DNA of 14,365 nucleotides. Origin: DASQVO01 sp035640715 (GTDB lineage Bacteria > Actinomycetota > Actinomycetes > Streptosporangiales > Streptosporangiaceae). Under the pieces are notes generated by a model that searched no databases, had not been told where the DNA came from, and was given only the letters and a program-made list of their open reading frames with translations. Of this stretch, positions 1 through 6,836 are shown one piece after another. Numbering within the stretch: the stretch's first letter is position 1; the number at the start of each line of letters is the position of its first letter. The stretch covers positions 1 through 14,365 of the forward strand of contig DASQVO010000459.1 of the NCBI GenBank assembly GCA_035640715.1, read 5' to 3'. The translations under genes and the position numbers were made by a program.

Positions 1-301
1 TGCTGGTGTCGGTCATGCGTCTGCATCCCTTACATTCGCCGGATGTGCCACATCGGGCACGTTCGGATAATGCAAAGAAGACTCGGCCGGCGATGTGATT
101 TGCCGATGTCGCGGCAGTAAAAATTATGTTTCCTGGAAGCGGTGTGGTTATTTCCGGCTAATTGCATGCTGACATAGGCGTGCCGCCGGGAGGGCTGGCG
201 CGCCGGTAAAGCTAAATGCCGTTATTAGCGTGCCCGGATGAATACGGGCGGCTCCGGTGTGACCGCGGTTATCCGCGCTGCGCGCGCTCGGCTGGCGCCG
301 G
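1..301. other. Non-coding stretch downstream of amiE, no gene recognised
   Basis: I see no convincing gene here. The only short frames are overlaps with amiE in other frames. Positions 42-54 hold a small perfect dyad (GATGTG, one base, CACATC), overlapped by a second 5-bp dyad (GTGCC/GGCAC). Weak 5-bp stems at about 232-249 and 264-277 could end amiE transcription, but neither is followed by a T run. The stretch is less GC-rich than its surroundings, which fits an intergenic region whose left-hand gene lies outside the window. Confidence 0.5.
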
Positions 302-1321
302 CTAGTGCGGCAGCCCCTCGACCGGGCTCGCGGCTGTGCCCAGCGTGCTCCTGGTCAGCGCCTCGGCCTGCTTCTGTGCTGCCACCGGGTCCGTCACCCA
401 GGTCCGGTAGAAGTCGAACGGGCACTCGGCGACGCCCGCGTCACCGTCGCCGGAGGCCAGCACGCCCGTGTAGCCGCGGTGCAGAAGCTTGAACAGGTGA
501 TTCTGGGATTGCCAGTTCTCGCGCGCGTCGCGGATCGCCGATAGCGACAGTTCGGCATACTGCACGCTGTTTTCTTCCGCGCCGCACTCGCCGAGCGTCC
601 GGCCGTCGAATCCGACAATCGCCGAGTGCCCGAAATAGGAATACACGCCGTCGAATCCCGTCGCATTAGCAACGGCAACGTAGGTGTTGTTCATCCAGGC
701 CATGGCCTTCGCCACCAGGATCTGCTGCTCCTTCGCCGGGTACATGTACCCCTGGCAGCGGACGATCAGTTCGGCGCCCTTCATGACGCAGTCGCGCCAG
801 ATCTCCGGGTAATTGCCGTCGTCGCAGATGATCAGGCTGATCCGCATGCCCTTCGGCCCGTCGGTGACGTATGTACTGTCGCCCGGGTACCACCCTTCGA
901 TCGGGCACCACGGCAGGATCTTGCGGTAGCGCTGGACGATCTCGCCGCCGGGGGTGATCAGGATCAGGGTGTTGTACGGGTTCTTGTGCGGATGTTCCTC
1001 GTGGCGCTCGCCGGTCAGCGAGAAGACGCCCCAGGTGCCGGCCGTCCGGCACGCGTCCGCGAAGATGGCGGTCTCCTCGCCAGGGATCGAGGCGGCGGTC
1101 TCGAACATCTCCGCCCGGTCGTACATGATCCCGTGGGTGCTGTACTCCGGGAAGACGATGAGATCCATGCCGGGAAGCCCTTGCTTGATGCCGACGACCA
1201 TGTCGGCGATCTTCCGGCAGTTCTCGATGACCTCGGCATGGGTATGCAGCCGGGGCATCCGGTAGTTCACCACAGCCACCCCGACGGTGTCGCTGCTGCT
1301 GCTGATGTCTCCGTGACGCAC
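302..1321 (-). CDS. amiE: Aliphatic amidase (acylamide amidohydrolase)
   Basis: Hydrolyses short-chain aliphatic amides to the carboxylic acid and ammonia in the cytoplasm, supplying carbon and nitrogen. The 339-residue product matches Pseudomonas aeruginosa AmiE as I recall it almost from end to end (family length about 345), including its opening residues MRHGDISSS. The nitrilase-fold catalytic residues are in place: Glu59 (in FPEYS), Lys134 (in YRKILPW) and Cys166 (in LIICDDGNYPEIWRD). The GTG start is fixed by homology and by AGGAGG four bases upstream (1326-1331). The upstream neighbour on the same strand is an AmiC-like amide-binding protein, the classical partner of this enzyme. The promoter and dyad at 1396-1448 suggest its own regulated transcript. 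No truncation or missing residue was seen. The symbol rests on family resemblance; substrate range is inferred. Confidence 0.96.
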   Translation of the reverse strand: MRHGDISSSSDTVGVAVVNYRMPRLHTHAEVIENCRKIADMVVGIKQGLPGMDLIVFPEYSTHGIMYDRAEMFETAASIPGEETAIFADACRTAGTWGVFSLTGERHEEHPHKNPYNTLILITPGGEIVQRYRKILPWCPIEGWYPGDSTYVTDGPKGMRISLIICDDGNYPEIWRDCVMKGAELIVRCQGYMYPAKEQQILVAKAMAWMNNTYVAVANATGFDGVYSYFGHSAIVGFDGRTLGECGAEENSVQYAELSLSAIRDARENWQSQNHLFKLLHRGYTGVLASGDGDAGVAECPFDFYRTWVTDPVAAQKQAEALTRSTLGTAASPVEGLPH

Positions 1322-1395
1322 TGGACCTCCTCGCTCGCCGACGGTCGCGGGTGCCCGAGCTCAGCGTGCCGGGCTCCAGGCCGACGCAACACCGG

Positions 1396-1437
1396 CCTTC
1401 CGAGAAATATTTTCTAAAAAAAATATTTCTCGGAAGG
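1396..1437. promoter_or_regulatory. Perfect 18+18 bp dyad over the amiE promoter (candidate operator)
   Basis: Left arm 1396-1413 (CCTTCCGAGAAATATTTT) and right arm 1420-1437 are exact reverse complements around a 6-base centre. Each arm also contains the self-palindromic octamer AAATATTT (1405-1412 and 1421-1428), centres 16 bp apart. It is an AT-rich island in GC-rich DNA. It covers the -10 and predicted start of the amiE promoter, as a repressor site would. No T run follows on the minus strand, so a simple terminator is less likely. The regulator is unknown; the nearby MarR protein is one candidate. Confidence 0.75.
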
Positions 1438-1448
1438 GGTATTGTCAA
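1420..1448 (-). promoter_or_regulatory. Candidate sigma70-type promoter of amiE
   Basis: On the minus strand a perfect -35 TTGACA (1448 to 1443) is followed after exactly 17 bases by TATTTT (1425 to 1420), a 4/6 match to the -10 consensus. Transcription would start near 1413, leaving a leader of about 90 bases before the GTG start of amiE. The promoter lies between the amiC-like stop and amiE, so amiE can be transcribed independently. Confidence 0.6.
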
Positions 1449-1481
1449 TGGGTGCAGCGGTGCCGGCTGGTGCGCAAGCGG

Positions 1482-2636
1482 TCAAAGCTGGGCCACGACG
1501 TCGAAGTCGAAGGCGTCGGCCCGGGCGAGATAGACCCGCTGGTCGACGTGGTTCCCGCGCAGTCGCAGGGTCCCGCGCGGCCCTTCGTAGCCGGCCGACC
1601 CGGCGGACTCGGTCATCGCCCGGACGTCAACGGCGCCCGCCAGCTCCGACAGCACTGCGAGCAAGCGGACGCCCTCGTAGCACGACTCGCCCAGGCTGCC
1701 GACCGGCGGTGCCTCGGGACCGAACCGGGCCGCATACCGGTGGCCGAAGTCGAGGCTTTCCGGTGTCACCAGAGTCTCGAAGTAGCCTGCGGCGGTCCAC
1801 AGCCCGGCGGTCGCGTCGGCGCCGGAGGCCAGCAGCATGTTCTCGTCCATCAGCGTGCTCAGGCGCAGGCACCGCTGGTGCAGGCGGCGCGCGGCGAAGC
1901 TGCGGTTGAACCGCACAGCGTCGTCGCCCACCAGCAGCATGAGCACGGCGTCAGCGCCGCACCGCTCGACACGCCGCACGGCCGGGCCCAGGTCACCAGT
2001 GCCGAGCGGGACGAACACCTCCGCGCAGATATCGCCGCCGCACTCGCGCGCGTACCGCCGGGCAGCTGCTGCCGTTACTCGGGGCCAGACATAGTCGTTG
2101 CCGACGATGCACCAGCGGCGCGCCCCGCTGAGCTCGGCCAGCACCCGCATCGCCGGCAGCAGCTGCCGGGCCGGGGTCTCGCCGGTGAGGAAGACCCCGG
2201 GTGTCCGCTCACCGCCCTCATACAGGGCGGTGTACACGTACGGGACCCGGTGCGCGATCCGCGGCGCCAGTGCCTGCCGCACGGCGGAAATATGCCAGCC
2301 GACGACGGCGTCAACGACGCCCAGCGACACGAGCGTTTCTACCTCGCCTGCGACCTGCTGCGGCGGAGCTCCGCCGTCCACTGCCAGCAGCCGCACCTGT
2401 CTGGATGCGATGCCGGCCGCGGCGTTGAGCTCCTCCGCCGCGAGCCGCGCCGACAGCTCGCAGGACGGCCCGAACATCCCGGCCGGCCCGTGCAGCGGGA
2501 TCACCAGCGCGATCGTGAGAATGTCATTCCCGGCGCGGCGCGGCCGGGCAGGGGGCGCGGAAGGCAGGGCACGGCCGCCTGCCGGTCCCGCGCGGGTCAC
2601 GCGGTCACCGGGCGGCATCCGGGCGGGTCCGGACAC
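1482..2636 (-). CDS. AmiC-type amide-sensing protein (periplasmic-binding-protein fold)
   Basis: Predicted type 1 periplasmic-binding-fold protein of the AmiC/branched-chain amino acid receptor family, about 384 residues. The core begins near residue 38 (ILTIALVIPLHGPAGMFG). It continues through segments resembling AmiC, including PYVYTALYEGGE, IVGNDYVWPR and a C-terminal RGNHVDQRVYLAR region. There is no signal peptide or lipobox: the first 36 residues are Pro/Arg/Gly-rich, not hydrophobic. It is therefore probably a cytoplasmic sensor, as AmiC is, rather than a transporter lipoprotein. Start choice: GTG at 2636 has AGGAGG eight bases upstream (2645-2650); a longer frame from GTG 2663 has no such site. 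It lies directly upstream of amiE. In Pseudomonas, AmiC releases the ANTAR antiterminator AmiR when amide binds; no AmiR is visible here, so its output partner is unknown. Confidence 0.8.
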   Translation of the reverse strand: MSGPARMPPGDRVTRAGPAGGRALPSAPPARPRRAGNDILTIALVIPLHGPAGMFGPSCELSARLAAEELNAAAGIASRQVRLLAVDGGAPPQQVAGEVETLVSLGVVDAVVGWHISAVRQALAPRIAHRVPYVYTALYEGGERTPGVFLTGETPARQLLPAMRVLAELSGARRWCIVGNDYVWPRVTAAAARRYARECGGDICAEVFVPLGTGDLGPAVRRVERCGADAVLMLLVGDDAVRFNRSFAARRLHQRCLRLSTLMDENMLLASGADATAGLWTAAGYFETLVTPESLDFGHRYAARFGPEAPPVGSLGESCYEGVRLLAVLSELAGAVDVRAMTESAGSAGYEGPRGTLRLRGNHVDQRVYLARADAFDFDVVAQL

Positions 2637-2780
2637 GCGATGTCCCTCCTGCTGTCGGTGCACAGGTCGCGTGCGCTTCTGGCGCTACGGCGTGGACGGC
2701 GGTGTCCTGCTCTGCTGAGATCCATGAAGTCCGGTTAGCCTTTGTCAGCAGTAAAGCCGACGGGAGGGGTCCCGGCAACG

Positions 2781-3281
2781 ATGCCTAGCGAGACACTGCG
2801 AGATGTGGCCTACCTCGTGAGCCACGCCGAGCGCCAGCTGGGGGACTGGCTCGCGGCGCAACTGGCGGAAGAGGGCTGTTCGGTAGCGGAGTGGCGGGTG
2901 CTGTCGTTCCTGGCCGACGGCCACGGCCACCCCATGTCCGAGATCGCCGACTTCGCCATGCTTCCGGCGCCCACGCTAACCAAGCTCGTCGACCGGATGG
3001 TCGCCGGCAACCTCCTCTACCGCCGTCCCGACGATAAGGACCGGCGGCGCGTCATCGCCTACCTTTCTGAACATGGCCTGAGCCTGTATGAGCAGCTCGC
3101 ACGCGTCGTCGGGCAGGGCCAGGCGGACCTGCTCGCGGCGCTCGGCGATGAGGGCGAGCTCAGCCGGCTGCTGAGCCGGCTGAGCGCGATTCTCGCTGGC
3201 CCGGCACGTCCCGGGGCAGCAGTGCTGGCCGGCCCCCTTCACCCCGGACACTTAACCGGAGGGCCGAAGGGAGCTGGCTAA
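2781..3281 (+). CDS. MarR-family transcriptional regulator
   Basis: A 166-residue winged-helix repressor of the MarR family, a dimer that usually binds palindromic DNA and responds to small ligands. The winged helix spans about residues 35-98: helix-turn-helix MSEIADFAMLPAPTLTKLVD, then the wing with the family-typical DDKDRRR (84-90). Helices on both sides would form the dimer. Start choice: ATG 2781 is preceded by GGGAGGGG at 2762-2769; a TTG 39 bases upstream is open but lacks a site. It is divergent from the amiC-like gene, so it may control the amide genes. An imperfect hint of a site is CTGCTGA (2712-2718) with its complement TCAGCAG (2745-2751). Its TAA stop overlaps the TAG of the convergent hydrolase gene. 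The last 25 or so residues are Pro/Gly-rich and probably disordered. Confidence 0.9.
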   Translation: MPSETLRDVAYLVSHAERQLGDWLAAQLAEEGCSVAEWRVLSFLADGHGHPMSEIADFAMLPAPTLTKLVDRMVAGNLLYRRPDDKDRRRVIAYLSEHGLSLYEQLARVVGQGQADLLAALGDEGELSRLLSRLSAILAGPARPGAAVLAGPLHPGHLTGGPKGAG

Positions 3282-4669
3282 CTGGCTCGCCAGCCGCCTG
3301 CGTCCGGGCGTCCGGCAAGCGGTGCCGAAGACTCGTACGGTTCCCGCGTGAATACGAAAGTCCCCAGGTCCAGATGGTCAGCCACGCCGCCGGTGCCGCG
3401 AACAACGCGCAGTGTCTCGCCCGCGTAGTAGCCGTCCAGGCCGGTCCAGGTCCCGTCGGCCTCGGGCCGGAACCGGGAACTGCGGCCCTTCGGGCCCACG
3501 GGAGACAGCTCCACCATGCACCCGGCCAGCAGCCGGAGCACGTACGGCCGGGGCCCCCAGTACCACGGACCGGTCAGCGCGAGCAGGGCCTGATCTACCT
3601 CGGGCAGCGGCGTCCACCGGGGCGGGAGCGGCGGCTCGTGCTCCGCGACGATCCGGATCAGATCGGCGGCGACCCCGTCGACGTCGGGCCCCGCCGTGGC
3701 GTTGGCCAGGGCAATGCCTGCCAGACCTTCCTCCGGGCTCACCCACAGCGTGGCGAGGAAGCCGGGCATGGAACCGCCGTGACCGTAGAGCAGCCGGCCG
3801 TCCCGGCGGGACACCTGGAGACCGAGCCCGTAGAAGTTCTCCCAGGTGTCGTCGCGCGGCCCGGAGGCGGGCGCCCGCATCTCGGCCAGCGTGCCAGCGG
3901 CCAGCACCCGGTCGTCGCCGTCGATCAGGAACGCCGCGAAGCGGGCCAGGTCCTCCGCGGTGGACCACAGCTGGCCGGCGGGGGCCATCTGCCCAGTGTC
4001 CTCGGCGGGCTCCGGCTGCATCACGTCGGCCCACGGGTGGACCGCGAAGCCGCCCGCGTGCGGCGGCTGCGGCGCCACGGTGGTCCGCGTCATGCCGAGC
4101 GGCTCCAGAATCTCCCGCCGCAGCACCTCGTCCCAGCCCTGGCCGCGCACCTGGCTGACGAGCGCACCGAGCAGCGCGTAGCCGGGGTTCGAATAGTGGA
4201 ACATCCGTCCCGGCGGGTGGGGCTGCGGCCGCTCCCCGAAGATGTCGGCCAGTTCGGGCCGCAGTGTGCCCGGGGTGCGCTCCCACCACGGGCCGCGGGC
4301 CTCCGCCGCCAGCCCCGAGGTGTGCGACAGCAGCTGGGCGATGGTCGCGCCGCCCGCCTGCGCCGCGTCCAGGTGCTTGCCGAGCGGGTCGGCCAGGTCC
4401 AGCAGGCCCTCGTCGCGCAGCCGCATGACCAGCACGGCGACGAAGGTCTTGGTCAGCGAGCCGATGCGGTACTGGGTGTCGCCGTCGGGCTCGTGGTCCT
4501 CCAGCATGCTGCGGGACCCGCACCAGGCCAGTCGGCCGTCCCGCACTACCGCCCCGGTCAGCGACGGTGTCCGGCCATCGGCCTGCCCCACGGCGACGCG
4601 GTGCAGCAGCGCGCGCCGCGTCGCCGGAAGAAGGGATTCGCCGGTATCAGTAGATGAAGAGCGTGTCAC
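3278..4669 (-). CDS. Serine hydrolase, class C beta-lactamase/esterase family
   Basis: 463-residue beta-lactamase-fold serine hydrolase, a family including AmpC, DD-peptidases and esterases. All three active-site elements are visible: Ser71-x-x-Lys74 (in YRIGSLTKTF), the Tyr159-Ser-Asn motif (HYSNPGYALLG) and His297-Gly-Gly (GHGGSMPG), which takes the KTG position. About 115 C-terminal residues form an extra, probably beta-rich domain (after residue 345). No signal peptide is evident, so a cytoplasmic location is likely and a cell-wall role less so; the substrate cannot be read. The GTG start overlaps the TGA of the upstream PNGase A remnant (GTGA, 4666-4669), suggesting translational coupling. 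AAGG lies a few bases upstream. Its stop overlaps that of the convergent marR gene. Hydrolase family is firm; antibiotic resistance should not be assumed. Confidence 0.9.
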   Translation of the reverse strand: MTRSSSTDTGESLLPATRRALLHRVAVGQADGRTPSLTGAVVRDGRLAWCGSRSMLEDHEPDGDTQYRIGSLTKTFVAVLVMRLRDEGLLDLADPLGKHLDAAQAGGATIAQLLSHTSGLAAEARGPWWERTPGTLRPELADIFGERPQPHPPGRMFHYSNPGYALLGALVSQVRGQGWDEVLRREILEPLGMTRTTVAPQPPHAGGFAVHPWADVMQPEPAEDTGQMAPAGQLWSTAEDLARFAAFLIDGDDRVLAAGTLAEMRAPASGPRDDTWENFYGLGLQVSRRDGRLLYGHGGSMPGFLATLWVSPEEGLAGIALANATAGPDVDGVAADLIRIVAEHEPPLPPRWTPLPEVDQALLALTGPWYWGPRPYVLRLLAGCMVELSPVGPKGRSSRFRPEADGTWTGLDGYYAGETLRVVRGTGGVADHLDLGTFVFTREPYESSAPLAGRPDAGGWRAS

Positions 4670-5382
4670 CTCTGCACCTTAGCCAAACGCCGCCCCTGGG
4701 CCTTAGCGGATAAGCCCTGCCCCGGGCCGCAGCGCAGCAGCCGGTCGGCGGTCACGTAGCCGTGGTCGGCGGTGATCAGGTGGTCGTAGCAGCCGCCGTC
4801 GCCGGTTGCGACGTAATGCTCGGAGTCGCTGCCATCGGCCTGGACGACGACGCCTGCCGAGCGCTGCATGACTCCCTGGGCCTGGACCTGGTCATCGGTC
4901 GCGGAGACCACCCGCCAGCCGCCCCTGCCACTGGCCACGGAATCGGTGAGCTGACGGCCCTGGGTCACGGTCGCCTGAAGGTCGTAGTTGTTGCCATCGA
5001 TCAGCACCGGGATCTGGGAGTCCACGGTAATGGGATACGACCAGGCCTGGCGCACCTGCGTGGTGCTGCCACCACGCCCTCGTTCGGTGGAGATATCGGT
5101 GGCGCCGAACTCTGATTGCCGCACCTGCTGATCGGCGCCGGCCGCCGAGACCAGGTCGGTGTTGAGGTAGCTGGACTGCTGGCTGACGCGGGTGGTGACG
5201 CGCCCGTGCGAGGTGTCGACATAGCCACTGATCGTCCAGTCCCGCTGGGTTGCGACCCGGACGAGCGTGCCGCCGTTCGCGGCCGGTGTCTCGGTGGTGG
5301 TCAGCGCCGGGGTGGTGGTGAGCGTGTCGGCGGTGAGCGCGCCAGAGGTCTGCGCGGCGCCGTGGTCGACGTTGAGGAAGAC
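4666..5382 (-). pseudogene. 3' remnant of a peptide-N-glycosidase A-like gene
   Basis: An open frame of about 238 codons reads as the C-terminal part of the bacterial peptide-N4-asparagine amidase (PNGase A, PNGaseA Pfam) family. Diagnostic stretches in order are VDHGAAQTSGAL, DWTISGYVDTSHGRVTT, QAWSYPITVD and, near the end, GGCYDHLITADHGYVTADRL. Such proteins are about 550-600 residues with an export signal, so the first half or more is missing. An in-frame TGA stands at 5383-5385, and no ATG, GTG or TTG occurs in frame before 5124. Any product would therefore start internally at GTG 5124 (152 residues). Faint similarity may continue a few codons upstream in other frames (near 5390-5430), suggesting further decay. 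The GntR promoter begins about 105 bases beyond the break. Its TGA overlaps the hydrolase start. Family call is from remembered motifs. Confidence 0.72.
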
Positions 5383-5490
5383 TCACCCTGAACGTTGGCG
5401 TGGTGACACGGCCAGCCTGCGCGTGCGCCGCCGCCATCATCCGCCATCCGGCGCGGGCTCCTTGCTCCCTCGCTTTTTCCCCTCGCTGGC

Positions 5491-5519
5491 TTGACATCGT
5501 ATCTAGCTGCGATGCTAAT
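5491..5519 (+). promoter_or_regulatory. Candidate promoter of the GntR-ABC operon
   Basis: A perfect -35 TTGACA (5491-5496) is followed after 17 bases by GCTAAT (5514-5519), a 4/6 match to the -10 consensus. Start of transcription would fall near 5526, about 24 bases before the GTG of the GntR gene. Confidence 0.6.
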
Positions 5520-5537
5520 GTGATAGGAACCTAGATA
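5500..5537. promoter_or_regulatory. Split dyad flanking the -10, candidate GntR operator
   Basis: TATCTAG (5500-5506) is exactly complemented by CTAGATA (5531-5537), with 24 bases between. The arms bracket the -10 and the predicted start point. YtrA-type GntR proteins commonly repress their own operon through widely spaced inverted repeats at the promoter, so autoregulation by the adjacent GntR protein is the natural reading. This is inferred, not shown. Confidence 0.5.
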
Positions 5538-5549
5538 AATGAGGTAACA

Positions 5550-5942
5550 GTGATCGAGTTCCACCTGGACGCCCGTTCCGGCGTGGCGCCGTACCTGCAG
5601 CTGATCCACCAGGTGCGGCATGCGCTGAGGCTGGGCCTGCTGCGGGAGGGTGACCAGCTTCCGACGGTCAAGGACGTGGCCGCGGGCCTGGCCATCAACC
5701 CCAACACCGTGCTCAAGGCCTACCGGGAGCTGGAGTACCAGGGCCTGGTGGCGGCGCGGCCCGGGGTGGGGACGTTCGTGACCGGGACGCTGAGCGGCGC
5801 CTCCCTGGCCGCGCACGGACCGCTGCGCCGGGACCTCCAGCGCTGGCTGGCCAAGGCGCGGAAGGCCGGGCTGGACGAGGAGAGCATCGAGGCCCTGTTT
5901 CTGGCTACTTTCCGGTCCGCCAGCGAGGAGGACATAGCGTGA
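5550..5942 (+). CDS. GntR-family regulator, YtrA type
   Basis: A 130-residue repressor with an N-terminal GntR winged helix (about residues 10-75; key stretch GDQLPTVKDVAAGLAINPNT, then AYRELEYQGLVAARPGVGTFV). The short C-terminal helical part of about 45 residues is the size seen in the YtrA subfamily, which lacks a large ligand domain. YtrA regulators usually control the ABC transporter genes next to them. GTG start at 5550, with GAGG at 5541-5544. Its TGA (5940-5942) overlaps the GTG (5939) of the ATPase gene, so the three genes form one operon. The split dyad at 5500-5537 is a probable autoregulatory site. The inducer is unknown; cell-envelope-active compounds are typical for the subfamily. 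Confidence 0.92.
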   Translation: MIEFHLDARSGVAPYLQLIHQVRHALRLGLLREGDQLPTVKDVAAGLAINPNTVLKAYRELEYQGLVAARPGVGTFVTGTLSGASLAAHGPLRRDLQRWLAKARKAGLDEESIEALFLATFRSASEEDIA

Positions 5943-6836
5943 TCACCGTTCTGGACGCCCGCGGGCTGGGCAAAACGCTACGGGCGGCGCTGGGCGCTGC
6001 GTGACTGTGCCCTGAGCATTCCCGTCGGCCGGGTGGTCGGCCTGGTCGGCCCGAACGGGGCCGGGAAGACGACCCTGCTGAACCTGGCCGTCGGCCTGCT
6101 GGAGCCGACCGCGGGCACGATCGAGGTGCTCGGCGGCCGCCCCGCCGCCGGCCCGGCGCAGCTGGCCAAGGTCGGCTTCGTGGCCCAGGACACACCCAAC
6201 TACGCCGGGCTCAGCGTCGCCGACCACCTGCGCCTGGGCGCCCACCTGAACCCGGGGTGGGACGCGGCGCTGGCCCGCACCCGGATCGAGCGGCTCGGCC
6301 TGGACCCGGCCCAGAAGGCCGGGAAGCTATCCGGGGGACAGCGCGCCCAGCTCGCCCTGACCCTGGGCATCGCCAAGCGGCCCCAGCTGCTGATCCTGGA
6401 CGAGCCGGTCGCCAGCCTGGACCCGCTGGCCCGCCGCGAGTTCCTCCAGCACCTGATGGAGGCCGTGGCCGAGCAGGAGCTGAGCGTCATCCTCTCCTCG
6501 CATCTGGTGGCCGACCTGGAGCGGGTGTGCGACCACCTCATCGTGCTCGCCGAAGCCCGCGTCCTGCTGGCCGGTGACGTGGACGAGTTGCAGGCCAGCC
6601 ATCACCGCCTCATCGGTGCCCGCCGCGACCCCGCCACCCTGCCCGGCTGCCAGCACGTCATCCAGGCCAGCCACACCGACCGGCAGTCCACGATGATCGT
6701 CCGCACCGACGGCCCCGTCCTCGATCCCGCCTGGACCGTCGAGCAGCTCAGCCTGGAGGACCTGGTCCTCGCCTACATGAGCCAGGCCGCCGGCACCGAC
6801 CGCGGCCGCCGCCCCGCCCTGGAGGTACAGCGATGA
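5939..6836 (+). CDS. ABC transporter ATP-binding protein, 5' frameshift
   Basis: ATPase subunit of an ABC-2-type transporter. All nucleotide-binding motifs are present, numbered from GTG 6033: Walker A GPNGAGKTT (6-14), Q-loop Gln52, signature LSGGQ (99-103), Walker B LLILDEP (119-125), D-loop SLD and switch His157 (SSH). The natural start is GTG 5939, overlapping the GntR stop and reading MITVLDARGLGK. After codon GGC AAA, however, the frame is lost by one extra A in the run at 5972-5975 and stops at 6002. Removing one A restores GKRYGRRWALRDCALSIPVGR, including the A-loop Tyr, joining directly to the 6033 frame. As written, only GTG 6033 (267 residues) remains, lacking the first two strands and the A-loop. 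It is either a sequencing error or a disabled gene. The stop overlaps the permease start (ATGA). Confidence 0.88.

Noticed and set aside
626..1417. Plus-strand frame over amiE
   Set aside because: Antisense to amiE; no domain or ribosome binding site.
1396..1437. Dyad upstream of amiE as an intrinsic terminator
   Set aside because: No T run after the stem on the minus strand, and it overlaps a consensus promoter, so an operator fits better.
1452..2738. Long plus-strand frame (428 codons)
   Set aside because: Antisense to the amiC-like gene; Arg/Gln/Ala-rich with no recognisable domain.
3374..4657. Long plus-strand frame (427 codons)
   Set aside because: Antisense to the serine hydrolase, whose motifs are unambiguous; a codon-bias shadow.
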